The notes under the pieces are model-generated. The model was given only the letters and a program-made list of their open reading frames with translations. It had not been told where the DNA came from and searched no databases. A program made the translations under genes and the position numbers. DNA of 64,000 nt from Motilibacter peucedani (GTDB lineage Bacteria; Actinomycetota; Actinomycetes; Motilibacterales; Motilibacteraceae), in the NCBI RefSeq assembly GCF_003634695.1, contig NZ_RBWV01000011.1, positions 124,001 through 188,000 of the forward strand, in the 5' to 3' direction. Positions 18,814 to 26,729 of the stretch are shown in pieces. How positions within the stretch are numbered: the first letter of the stretch is position 1; the number at the start of each line of letters is the position of its first letter.

Positions 18814-19344
18814 CTAGTGCTGTGCGGGGATGGCCGCGACCGGGACGTCGAGCGGCCAGGTCATGCGCAGCGCCAGGCCGGTGGCGCTGCGGGTCACCTC
18901 GAGGTCGTCGACGAGCCCGGAGATGACAGCGAGCCCCAGAGCGTCGCTGAGCTGCTCGTCCTCGTCGGTGTAGCCGGCGGCGTCGGGGGAGGACGCCTGC
19001 TCGACGACCGCGGCCGTCGCGGGCTCGAGCACGGCCGAGCCGCCCTGCTCAGCCAGGCGGCCGAGCGTCTGCTCGGCGTCGCCCTGCTCGGGGGCGCGGT
19101 CGACGACCTCGACGGAGAACGAGGTCTTGCCGTCGGTGAGCGCCACCGTGACCGGCTCGCCGGGGCAGTGGCGCCGGTGCAGGTCGACGGCGCGCGAGCA
19201 CGCCTCGCCGACGGCGAGGCGCACCTCGTCGAGGACGCTCTCCTCGACCCCCGAGCGACGCGCGACCGCCGCGGCGACCAGCCGGGCGGTCCGCACGTGC
19301 GCGGGCAGAGCGGTGAACCGCACGGTGACGGTCGTCGTCTCCAC
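18814..19344 (-). CDS. Anti-sigma factor, serine kinase (RsbW/SpoIIAB type), BldG partner
   Basis: 176 residues. A HATPase_c_2 domain: FTALPAHVRTARLVAAAV start, N-box-like DEVRLAVGEACSRAVDLH in which the usual Asn is Ser/Arg-shifted, and a C-terminal LGLAVISGLVDDLEV. The middle (~95-140) has a less conserved acidic insert. The GTG lies 11 nt after the bldG stop with GGA between them. In Streptomyces the gene downstream of bldG encodes the anti-sigma factor that BldG binds, so the pairing here supports the same partner-switch role. Confidence 0.88.
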   Translation of the reverse strand: METTTVTVRFTALPAHVRTARLVAAAVARRSGVEESVLDEVRLAVGEACSRAVDLHRRHCPGEPVTVALTDGKTSFSVEVVDRAPEQGDAEQTLGRLAEQGGSAVLEPATAAVVEQASSPDAAGYTDEDEQLSDALGLAVISGLVDDLEVTRSATGLALRMTWPLDVPVAAIPAQH

Positions 19345-19355
19345 GGCGAGCGTCC

Positions 19356-19697
19356 TCAGTCCGTGGCGGCGAGGGCGTCCTCGACGGACTCGTGGATCGG
19401 GAAGACCTTGGTCAGCCCGGTGATCCGGAAGATCTTCAGGATGCGCTCCTGGGTGCACACCAGGCGCAGCGAGCCGTCGTGCGCGCGGACGCGCTTGAGG
19501 CCGCCGACGAGCACGCCCAGGCCGGTCGAGTCGAGGAAGTCCACCCGCTCCATGTCGACGACGAGGTGGTACTTGCCGTCGGCGACGAGGTCGACGAGCT
19601 GCTCGCGCAGGCGCGGGGCGGTGTAGACGTCGATCTCGCCACCCACCTCGACAACCGTCTTGTCACCCTCGGGGCGAGTCGACAGGGACAGGTCCAC
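19356..19697 (-). CDS. bldG: Anti-anti-sigma factor BldG
   Basis: 113 residues, the same length as Streptomyces BldG, with near-identical stretches such as [40 protein letters not shown] and [21 protein letters not shown] domain; Ser57 in DFLDS57TGLG is the predicted phosphorylation site that controls anti-sigma binding. GTG start with CAGGAGG about 5 nt upstream (a TTG five codons earlier is possible). In streptomycetes BldG governs morphological development, antibiotic production and stress sigma factors. It forms an operon with the downstream anti-sigma gene and diverges from the helicase gene. Confidence 0.95.
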   Translation of the reverse strand: MDLSLSTRPEGDKTVVEVGGEIDVYTAPRLREQLVDLVADGKYHLVVDMERVDFLDSTGLGVLVGGLKRVRAHDGSLRLVCTQERILKIFRITGLTKVFPIHESVEDALAATD

Positions 19698-19894
19698 GAA
19701 TCCTCCTGGCAAAAGGGGTCAAAGCCGTTGAGCGGCATCGCTCAACGGCGCATTCAACCACTGTCCTGCCCAACGCCGGAGCGATCACCCATCGGAAGCG
19801 CACCTCGGGCTGTGACACATCGCTCGTCGCGGCTGTGACGCACCGCTCGTGGAGCGGGTCGACGCGCCTGTCGGACGCACGCCCGGACGTGGCG

Positions 19895-19900
19895 CATCCT
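19895..19900 (+). promoter_or_regulatory. -10-like box, leaderless-type start of the helicase gene
   Basis: CATCCT, followed by 6 nt and then the GTG start at 19907. There is no Shine-Dalgarno sequence at the right distance, so the transcript probably begins at or next to the start codon. Confidence 0.5.
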
Positions 19901-19906
19901 GGTGGG

Positions 19907-22342
19907 GTGACCGCGCTGCCCGAGCTCAGCGACGTAGGGCTGCCCCGGCCGGCTGCACCCGTCGCGGGCGTGCCCGTCGTGCTGCCGCGCTCGGGCGAGG
20001 GCATGGACGCCCAGGCGCCCGCGGACCTCTCCCAGCGCCCCGGCCTGCGCCTGCTCGAGACCCTGCTGCAGGGTCCCGGCCGCCGCGAGCGGCTGACCTC
20101 GGTCACCCAGGTGCCGGCGGCACCGGGGCGTACGCGGCCCTGGCCTTCCTGGGTGCACCCGGACCTGCGGGCAGCGCTCGTCGCCCGGGGCGTCGCGCAG
20201 CCGTGGGGCCACCAGGTGGCCGCGGCGCAGGCGGCCTGGGACGGCGAGCACGTCGTGCTCTCGACGGGCACCGCGTCGGGCAAGTCGCTGGCCTACCTGC
20301 TGCCCGCGCTCTCCCGCAGCCTCGACGCGCAGGCCGCGGGGCAGCGCTCGACGACGCTCTACCTGTCCCCCACCAAGGCCCTGGCGGGCGACCAGCTGCG
20401 CACCGTCACCGGGCTCGAGCTCAACGGCGTGCGCGCCTCGCTCTACGACGGCGACACCCCGAGCGAGCAGCGTGCGTGGGTGCGCGACTGGGCCAACGTC
20501 GTGCTGACCAACCCCGACATGCTCCACGTCGGCGTGCTGCCCGACCACGCGCGGTGGGTGCGCTTCCTGCGCTCGCTGTCGTACGTCGTGGTGGACGAGT
20601 GCCACGCCTACCGCGGCGTGTTCGGCTCCCACGTCTCGGCGGTGCTGCGCCGCCTGCGCCGGGTGTGCGCGCGCTACGGCGCCCACCCGACCTTCGTGCT
20701 CGCCTCGGCGACGGTGTCCGACCCGGCCAGCTCGGCGCGCCGGCTCACCGGGCTCGAGTTCACCGAGGTGACCGAGGACTGCTCGCCGCGGGGGGGCACG
20801 GTCTTCGCCCTGTGGGAGCCCCCGGTCACCGAGGGCAGCGGCGAGAACGGCGCCCCGGTCCGGCGCAGCGCGACCGCGGAGGCGGCCGACCTGCTCACCG
20901 ACCTCGTGCTCGACGACGCCCGCACGCTCGCCTTCGTGCGCTCGCGCAAGGCCGCCGAGACCGTGGCGCTGCAGTGCGCGCGCTCGCTCGAGGAGGCCGG
21001 GGCCGGGGAGCTCGCCGGGTCGGTCGCGGCCTACCGCGCGGGCTACCTCCCCGAGGACCGGCGCGCCATCGAGCGCTCGCTGAAGTCGGGGGCGCTGCGC
21101 GCGGTCGCGTCCACCAACGCGCTCGAGCTCGGTGTCGACATCTGCGGCATGGACGCGGTGGTGCTGGCCGGCTGGCCCGGCACCTCCGCCTCGATGTGGC
21201 AGCAGGCCGGTCGTGCCGGACGCGACGGCCGGGAGTCGCTGGCCGTGCTGATCGCCCGCGACGACCCGCTCGACACCTTCCTGGTGCGGCACCCCGACTA
21301 CGTCGTCGGCCGCCCGCCCGAGGCCACGGTGCTCGACCCGGAGAACCCCTACGTCCTGGCCCCCCACCTGTGCGCCGCTGCCGCCGAGCTGCCGCTGACG
21401 CCGGAGGACTCGGCGTGGTTCGGCCCGACGATGCCGGGGCTGCTCGACGCGCTCACCGCGGGGGGCGCCCTGCGCCGGCGCCCGAGCGGGTGGTTCTGGA
21501 CCCGCCACGAGCGGGCCAGCTCGCTCGTCGGGCTGCGCGGCACGGGTGGGGCGCCCGTGCGCATCGTCGAGCGGTCGACGGGGCGCGTGCTGGGCACGGT
21601 CGACGCCGCCGCCTCGCACTCGCAGGTGCACGCCGGCGCGGTGCACGTGCACATGGGCCAGACCTTCGTCGTGCACGAGCTCGACCTCGACGACGGGGTG
21701 GCTGTCGTGTCCGCGGCAGACCCCGACTGGACGACGACCGCGCGCGAGGTCGCCGACCTGCGCGTCCTCGCCGAGGAGACTTCCACTCCCTGGGGGGACG
21801 CGCGCCTGTCGCTGGGCACCGTCGAGGTCACCAGCCAGGTCGTCGCCTTCCTGCGCCGACGCGTCCAGACCGGCGAGGTGCTCGGCGAGCACCCGCTCGA
21901 CCTCCCGCCGCGGATGCTCACCACCAAGGCGGTGTGGTGGACGGTGACCCCCGAGCAGCTCGTCGCAGCCCGGCTCGAGCCGGCCGACGTGCCAGGTGCG
22001 GCGCACGCCGCCGAGCACGCCTCGATCGGCCTGCTGCCGCTGTTCGCGACCTGCGACCGGTGGGACATCGGGGGGCTCTCCACCGCCCTGCACCCCGACA
22101 CCGGTGCGATGACGGTGTTCGTGCACGACGGCCACCCGGGCGGGGCAGGCTTCGCCGAGCGCGGCTACTCGCGCGCGGCGCAGTGGCTGCGGGCGACCCG
22201 CACGGCCATCGCGGAGTGCCCGTGCACGACCGGCTGCCCGTCGTGCGTGCAGTCGCCCAAGTGCGGAAACGGCAACGACCCGCTCGACAAGGCCGGCGCA
22301 GTGCGCCTGCTCGACGTCGTCCTTGCCGGCGCGCCGGTCTGA
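19907..22342 (+). CDS. DEAD/DEAH-box helicase with DUF1998 four-Cys C-terminus (helicase/secretion neighbourhood)
   Basis: 811 residues. N-terminal helicase core: LSTGTASGKSLAYLLP (Walker A), VVVDECHAYRG (DEAH-like DECH), LASATVSDP (motif III); C-terminal core: STNALELGVDICGMDAVVLAGWPG and QQAGRAGRDGRES (motif VI). The C-terminus has the DUF1998/MZB cysteine group C-x-C-x3-C-x2-C-x5-C in CPCTTGCPSCVQSPKC. This is the MrfA/YprA-like family and the helicase for which the 'helicase/secretion neighbourhood' gene set is named, consistent with the Tad genes downstream. Bacillus MrfA acts in mitomycin repair; that function is not shown for this branch. Confidence 0.94.
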   Translation: MTALPELSDVGLPRPAAPVAGVPVVLPRSGEGMDAQAPADLSQRPGLRLLETLLQGPGRRERLTSVTQVPAAPGRTRPWPSWVHPDLRAALVARGVAQPWGHQVAAAQAAWDGEHVVLSTGTASGKSLAYLLPALSRSLDAQAAGQRSTTLYLSPTKALAGDQLRTVTGLELNGVRASLYDGDTPSEQRAWVRDWANVVLTNPDMLHVGVLPDHARWVRFLRSLSYVVVDECHAYRGVFGSHVSAVLRRLRRVCARYGAHPTFVLASATVSDPASSARRLTGLEFTEVTEDCSPRGGTVFALWEPPVTEGSGENGAPVRRSATAEAADLLTDLVLDDARTLAFVRSRKAAETVALQCARSLEEAGAGELAGSVAAYRAGYLPEDRRAIERSLKSGALRAVASTNALELGVDICGMDAVVLAGWPGTSASMWQQAGRAGRDGRESLAVLIARDDPLDTFLVRHPDYVVGRPPEATVLDPENPYVLAPHLCAAAAELPLTPEDSAWFGPTMPGLLDALTAGGALRRRPSGWFWTRHERASSLVGLRGTGGAPVRIVERSTGRVLGTVDAAASHSQVHAGAVHVHMGQTFVVHELDLDDGVAVVSAADPDWTTTAREVADLRVLAEETSTPWGDARLSLGTVEVTSQVVAFLRRRVQTGEVLGEHPLDLPPRMLTTKAVWWTVTPEQLVAARLEPADVPGAAHAAEHASIGLLPLFATCDRWDIGGLSTALHPDTGAMTVFVHDGHPGGAGFAERGYSRAAQWLRATRTAIAECPCTTGCPSCVQSPKCGNGNDPLDKAGAVRLLDVVLAGAPV

Positions 22343-22442
22343 CGCCTCGGCGCCCGTCGCCCCGCCCGCTCGGTCGGTGGCGCTCTGCCCGCATGGACCG
22401 GTGCGGCAGCGGGCATCGTCGTTGCGAGGAAGGGAGCCCGCC

Positions 22443-22922
22443 GTGATCGTGCTCGCACTGGTCCTGCTCGTCCTGGGAGTGGGCGCCTGCGTCGTCGTCG
22501 CCGTCCAGGCGACGGACGCCGTGACCGTCGACGTGCTCGGACAGACGATCGACACCTCCGCGCGCGAGATCTTCGCCGCCGGAGTCGTCGCAGGTCTGCT
22601 CGTGATGGCCGGGCTGTGGCTGCTGAAGACCTGGTCGGTCCACGCACGCCGGCGCCACCGCGAGATGAAGGAGCTCAAGCGCGGGCGCAGCTCCGAGCTC
22701 GAGCGCCTGCAGGCCGAGAAGGCCGAGCTCGAGTCGCGGCTCCGCCAGCAGGAGCGCAGCCCCGAACGCGCTGCTGCCCCCGCCAGCCAGCGGGAGGAGA
22801 GGCGGACCGTCGACCTCACCGCCCAGGAGCGCCGCGCCGCCGCCACCGGGTCGGGCGTCGCCGGCGACGGCCCCAGCCCAGAGGAGAGCCGGGTCTCCGG
22901 CTCCGGCTCGACCAGCATCTGA
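22443..22922 (+). CDS. LapA-like two-helix membrane protein
   Basis: 159 residues. Two hydrophobic segments (about 2-22 and 46-66) are separated by a short extracytoplasmic loop with DAVTVDVLGQTID. A charged, probably coiled-coil stretch follows (SSELERLQAEKAELESRLRQQ, about 90-112), then a disordered tail. The pattern resembles LapA/DUF1049 proteins. GTG start preceded by GGAAGGGAG. It ends 4 nt before the convergent Tad operon. Confidence 0.75.
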   Translation: MIVLALVLLVLGVGACVVVAVQATDAVTVDVLGQTIDTSAREIFAAGVVAGLLVMAGLWLLKTWSVHARRRHREMKELKRGRSSELERLQAEKAELESRLRQQERSPERAAAPASQREERRTVDLTAQERRAAATGSGVAGDGPSPEESRVSGSGSTSI

Positions 22923-22926
22923 GGGC

Positions 22927-23277
22927 TCACCTCCCCGCCCGCGCGACGGCAGTGACGGCGCGCCCGAGCAGCGGCACGGGCACCGAGACGGTGACGCGGA
23001 CGGCGCCGCCCGCCTCCTGGTCGCAGGTCGCCACGGCGGCGCCGTTGTCGGCGGCGACGCGGGCGGCGAGGGCGCACGCGTCGGCCCCGAGCGGCGCTCC
23101 GGCACCGGCCAGCGCCGACAGGTCCGCCGCCGTAGCAGCCCGGTGACGTGCCGTCGCCGCCGCCGCGACCAGCAGCGCGCTGCCCGTCACGGCGAGCAGG
23201 ACGCCGAGCACCGCGACCGCCAGGACCGTGGCGAACCCCTCGTCGCGGCGACCGGCCGGTGCGGGCCGCCGCTTCAC
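22927..23277 (-). CDS. TadE-like minor pseudopilin-like protein (Rv3654c type)
   Basis: 116 residues: a basic N-terminus (RRPAPAGRRDEGF), one hydrophobic helix ATVLAVAVLGVLLAVTGSAL, then ARHRAATAADLSALAGA and a small extracytoplasmic domain with two cysteines (C47-48 region and ATC in AAVATCDQ). It matches the secretion-neighbourhood TadE-like proteins (M. tuberculosis Rv3654c). GTGA overlap with the preceding TadE gene; last gene of the Tad operon. Confidence 0.85.
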   Translation of the reverse strand: MKRRPAPAGRRDEGFATVLAVAVLGVLLAVTGSALLVAAAATARHRAATAADLSALAGAGAPLGADACALAARVAADNGAAVATCDQEAGGAVRVTVSVPVPLLGRAVTAVARAGR

Positions 23278-23648
23278 GGCGACACCGCCACGACCGCGTC
23301 TTCCCGCGCGGCGACGGCCCGGCGGCGCACGGTCGTCGACAGCCGGCCGAGCAGCCCGGGCCCTGTGACGGTCCGCACGACGGTGACGGCCACGGAGCTC
23401 TGGCTGCGCTCGACCACGACCCGGGCACCGTCGGGTGCGGCGGAGAGCGCCACCGCCCGCACCCGGTCGTCAGCTTCGCCGCGAGCGGCGGCCCTGGCAG
23501 CGAGACCGGCAGCGTCGTCGACCCGCAGCTGCGAGTCGCCGACGGCGAGGCCCCACAGGCAGCCTGCGAGCACCAGGACGACCGCGAGCAGCACGACAGC
23601 CGCCTCGACCGTCACCATCCCGGCGTCACCTTCAGGCACGGGCCTCAC
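23274..23648 (-). CDS. TadE-family pseudopilin
   Basis: 124 residues. After the short leader VRPVPEGDAG comes MVTVEAAVVLLAVVLVLAGCLWGLA, a class III prepilin-like segment with Glu at +5 after the likely cleavage Gly. The rest is a small beta-rich extracytoplasmic domain (RVVVERSQSSVAVTVVRTV). The GTG overlaps the upstream pilin stop (GTGA). TadE proteins are minor pilins needed for Tad pilus assembly. Confidence 0.85.
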   Translation of the reverse strand: MRPVPEGDAGMVTVEAAVVLLAVVLVLAGCLWGLAVGDSQLRVDDAAGLAARAAARGEADDRVRAVALSAAPDGARVVVERSQSSVAVTVVRTVTGPGLLGRLSTTVRRRAVAAREDAVVAVSP

Positions 23649-23920
23649 CCGGTTGCCGAGAGGGCGCGCTCGACGACACCGGTGAGAAGGCCGGACACCG
23701 TCGCGCTGGTGACCACCTTGAGCAGCAGCCCGGCGAACGCGCACGCGGCGACGGTGCCTACCGCGTACTCCGCCGTCGTCATGCCCGCGTCGCCCCGCAG
23801 GCGCTCGAGCCGTCGACGCTGCCGCTCGAGCCGTCGACGCCGCCGGTCGGGCGGCGTCCCGGTCGTCAGCGCCTCGGCCCCTCGCGCCTGTGCGTGTCCC
23901 GGCTCGGTGGTGCTCGTCAT
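23645..23920 (-). CDS. Flp-like pilin subunit (DUF4244)
   Basis: 91 residues. A long polar leader rich in Arg (RRRRRLERQRRRLERLRGDAG) precedes MTTAEYAVGTVAACAFAGLLLK, a Flp-type hydrophobic helix with the Glu/Tyr pair at +5/+6 after the Gly processing site. This layout is that of DUF4244 pilins of the actinobacterial Tad locus. ATG start with AGGAGG about 4 nt upstream. About 145 nt separate it from tadC; the region has no other gene and may hold a separate promoter that boosts pilin production. Confidence 0.88.
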   Translation of the reverse strand: MTSTTEPGHAQARGAEALTTGTPPDRRRRRLERQRRRLERLRGDAGMTTAEYAVGTVAACAFAGLLLKVVTSATVSGLLTGVVERALSATG

Positions 23921-24064
23921 GTCGCCTCCTCGTCGCGGCGCCGGTGGCGCCTGCTGCGTGTGGTCGACGCCGAGCATCGCTACCGGACCCGGCCTGCCGC
24001 CCCGCTGCGGGCGGCGCCTGTGCATGACCGGCGCCGCGGGCCAGGCGTCCTGTGGACAGTCGCG

Positions 24065-24727
24065 TCACAGGCGCACCAGCTGGTCGCCGAGGCCGACGAC
24101 GAGGGGCACGACGCCCAGCAGGACGAAGGCGGGCAGGAAGCACAGCGCGACCGGGAGGGCGGCGTAGGTGCCGACACGCCGGGCCCTCGCCTCGGCCCGC
24201 CACCGCTGGTCGGCCCGTGAGTCGGCCGCCAGTCGGAGCAGGGCCGGCGCGAGTGGCGTGCCCGCCGTCGCGCTGCGCTGGACGGCGCGCGCCACTCCCG
24301 CGAGGGCCGGAGCGGCCGCGACCATCTGCTCGGCCGCCTCCGCCGGTCCGGCGCCGAGGCGGACCGCAGACGCGGCCGACGCGAGCGCCGCGCCCACCGA
24401 ACCGGGCAGCGCCTCCTCTGCAGCGCCCGTCCTGCCCGGGGCACGGCTCACGGACGCGCCCACGACGGCCAACGCCGTCTGCACGGGAGAGCCGGCCAGC
24501 AGGCATGCAGCGAGCAGGTCGCACGCGAGCACGGCGTCGTCCTCGGCGTGGGTGGCCGCCGCCCGCCGCCGCAGCCGGGCGCGCAGGGCGCCGGTCGACC
24601 GACGCCGTCGCGCCGAGCCCCCGGCAGGCGGCAGCACCCGGCGGAGCCGCCTCGCCGGCGCGCGACCGGGCTGCAGGAGGAGCACGCCGCCCCACGCGAG
24701 CAGACCTGCGGCGAGGGCCGCGCTCAC
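24065..24727 (-). CDS. tadC: TadC-like inner-membrane platform protein
   Basis: 220 residues, one type II secretion GspF/TadC domain. A first helix (VSAALAAGLLAWGGVLLL), a soluble helical region (HAEDDAVLACDLLAACLLAGSP, RLGAGPAEAAEQM), and C-terminal hydrophobic helices (TYAALPVALCFLPAFVLLGVVPLVVG). Shorter than proteobacterial TadC, as is usual in this locus. GTGA overlap with tadB. Confidence 0.88.
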   Translation of the reverse strand: MSAALAAGLLAWGGVLLLQPGRAPARRLRRVLPPAGGSARRRRSTGALRARLRRRAAATHAEDDAVLACDLLAACLLAGSPVQTALAVVGASVSRAPGRTGAAEEALPGSVGAALASAASAVRLGAGPAEAAEQMVAAAPALAGVARAVQRSATAGTPLAPALLRLAADSRADQRWRAEARARRVGTYAALPVALCFLPAFVLLGVVPLVVGLGDQLVRL

Positions 24728-25560
24728 CGGGGCTGCGCGCGGCGGGCCAGCGCCTCCACCCATCCCAAGCCGGCGACTGCGAGTGCGGTGCCGACAGCGA
24801 GGCAGGCGTGGCCGAGCCGTGTCAGCAGCAGCACCTCCCACGGTCGGGCGCCCGCGGCGGCGCCGAGCCCGGCCCCCGCCAGCGGCAGCACCGCGAGGAC
24901 CCGCGCGGTGGCGCGCGGCGCGGCCAGCTCGAGCGCGACCTGCCGGCGCAGCGCCTGGTCGGCCTGGAGCCCGTCGGACACGACGTCGAGCGAGGCCGCC
25001 AGACCCGCGCCCGCGCCGCTACCGACGCGCCAGCAGACCGCGACCCTGCCGAGGCCCTCGGCACCTGCTCGCCGAGCGGCCATGAGCAGCTCCTCGGCGA
25101 CGTCGGCACCGACGACGGGCGCCCTCGACGTGGCCAGAAGGAGGTCAGCACCCCCTGCGTCGTCGGTGGCACCGGCGGCCTCGCGCCACGCCGCGTGCGC
25201 CGGGAGGCCGGCGCGCAGGGCGGCCGCGAGCGCCGTCGTCCCCGCCTGGACGGCCGCTCGGCGCTGCTCGACGGCGCGGTGCCGGACCGCCCGTCGGCGC
25301 AGGACGACGACCAGCAGCGCGACGGCGCAGGTCACGAGCGCAGCGGGGACGCCCGACAGGAGCACCAGGACGACGAGGGCTGCGACGCCCCCTGCCGCAG
25401 CGGCAGGGGGCCTCGAGCTGGCAGGGATCGCAGCCGCCGGGACCACCCGGCGCAGGCGCGCTGGGGATCCCGAGCCGAGGAGGACCGCGCCCGCCGCGAC
25501 GCAGGTGCCGCAGGCGGCGACCAGGAGCCGCACCTCGAGAGGCGCGAACGGAGCGCTCAC
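24724..25560 (-). CDS. tadB: TadB-like inner-membrane platform protein
   Basis: 278 residues. Hydrophobic helices near 8-28, 58-85, 225-245 and 250-268 flank a GspF domain with GTTALAAALRAGLPAHAAWRE and GLAASLDVVSDGLQADQALRRQV. The GTG overlaps the tadA stop (GTGA). TadB and TadC form the membrane platform acted on by the TadA ATPase. Confidence 0.9.
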   Translation of the reverse strand: MSAPFAPLEVRLLVAACGTCVAAGAVLLGSGSPARLRRVVPAAAIPASSRPPAAAAGGVAALVVLVLLSGVPAALVTCAVALLVVVLRRRAVRHRAVEQRRAAVQAGTTALAAALRAGLPAHAAWREAAGATDDAGGADLLLATSRAPVVGADVAEELLMAARRAGAEGLGRVAVCWRVGSGAGAGLAASLDVVSDGLQADQALRRQVALELAAPRATARVLAVLPLAGAGLGAAAGARPWEVLLLTRLGHACLAVGTALAVAGLGWVEALARRAQPR

Positions 25561-26729
25561 CGGCCACCACCGAGCCGGTCGGCCAGCTCGTGGAGATCCG
25601 CGGCGGCAGGCCCGTCACCGGTCGACCGCTCCCACACCGGCTCCACGCGGCACCAGGCCTCGCCCGCCGGGCGGCTCACCAGCGCGATGCAGTCGACGTG
25701 GCGGGCACCGCTCCGGTCGCGCCCGACGTGCACCACCGCGTCGAGCCCGGCGGCCAGCTGCGCGTGCGCCGCCTCCCTGCCCAGGCCCGCAGCGGTCGCG
25801 AGCGCCTCCACGCGCGCGGGGACCGCGCCGGCCGAGCGCGCGTGCAGCGTGCCGCACCCGCCTTCGTGGCCGGTGTTGAGCGCGGCGAGCAGCTCGACGA
25901 CCTCGCCACCGCGTACCTCTCCGACCACGAGCCGGTCGGGGCGCATGCGCAGCGCCTGGCGCACCAGGTCGCGGCTGTGCACCGCGCCGACGCCCTCGAG
26001 GTTCGGCGGGCGCCCCTCGAGACGGACGACGTGCGGGTGGTCGGGCCGCAGCTCCGCCGTGTCCTCGACGAGGACCAGGCGCTCGCGCGCGTCGACGAGC
26101 CCGAGGAGCACGCCGAGCAGCGTCGTCTTGCCGCTGCCCGTGCCGCCGGTGACGACGAAGGAGAGCCGGCTCGCCACCAGCAGCCGGAGCAGCTCGGCCG
26201 CCCGGGGTGCGACTGCGCCCGAGGCCTCCAGCCCCTCGAGCGTGAAGGCCTCGCGGGCCGGGACGCGCAGCGACACGAGCGTGCCGTCGGCCGCGACCGG
26301 CGGCAGGACGGCGTGCAGGCGCACCCCGCCGGGGAGCCGGCCGTCGACCCAGGGGGACGCCTCGTCGAGCCGGCGGCCCGCGCGCGCCGACAGGCGCTCG
26401 GCGACCCGGCGCACGTCGGCCTCGTCGTCGAAGCCGACGGAGGCGCGCACCAGCCCCGCCCCGCGGTCGACCCACACGTCGTCGGGACCGTTGACCAGCA
26501 CGTCGGTCACGGCGGGGTCGGCGAGGAGCACCTCGAGCGGGCCCGCACCGGCCAGCTCGGCGCGCAGGGCCTCGACGACGTGCAGCAGCGCCGGACCACC
26601 GAGCAGCGCGGCCTCCTCGCGCACCAGCGCCGCCAGCCGCGCCGTCGTAGGCAGCCCCGGCTCGGCGGCCAGCCGACCGCGCAGCCTGCGCATCAGCGCC
26701 TCGTCGGGGCGCGGCAGGAGATCGCTCAT
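25557..26729 (-). CDS. tadA: TadA/CpaF secretion ATPase
   Basis: 390 residues. N-terminal domain with DPAVTDVLVNGPDDVWVDR, then the RecA-like ATPase: VVTGGTGSGKTTLLGVLL (Walker A), LVLVEDTAELRPDHPHVVRLEGRPPN (Asp box), LRMRPDRLVVGEVRGGE (Walker B) and GHEGGCGTLHA (His box). All residues needed for ATP hydrolysis are present. The ATG overlaps the CpaE-like stop (ATGA). It powers pilin polymerisation or secretion. Confidence 0.95.
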   Translation of the reverse strand: MSDLLPRPDEALMRRLRGRLAAEPGLPTTARLAALVREEAALLGGPALLHVVEALRAELAGAGPLEVLLADPAVTDVLVNGPDDVWVDRGAGLVRASVGFDDEADVRRVAERLSARAGRRLDEASPWVDGRLPGGVRLHAVLPPVAADGTLVSLRVPAREAFTLEGLEASGAVAPRAAELLRLLVASRLSFVVTGGTGSGKTTLLGVLLGLVDARERLVLVEDTAELRPDHPHVVRLEGRPPNLEGVGAVHSRDLVRQALRMRPDRLVVGEVRGGEVVELLAALNTGHEGGCGTLHARSAGAVPARVEALATAAGLGREAAHAQLAAGLDAVVHVGRDRSGARHVDCIALVSRPAGEAWCRVEPVWERSTGDGPAAADLHELADRLGGGR

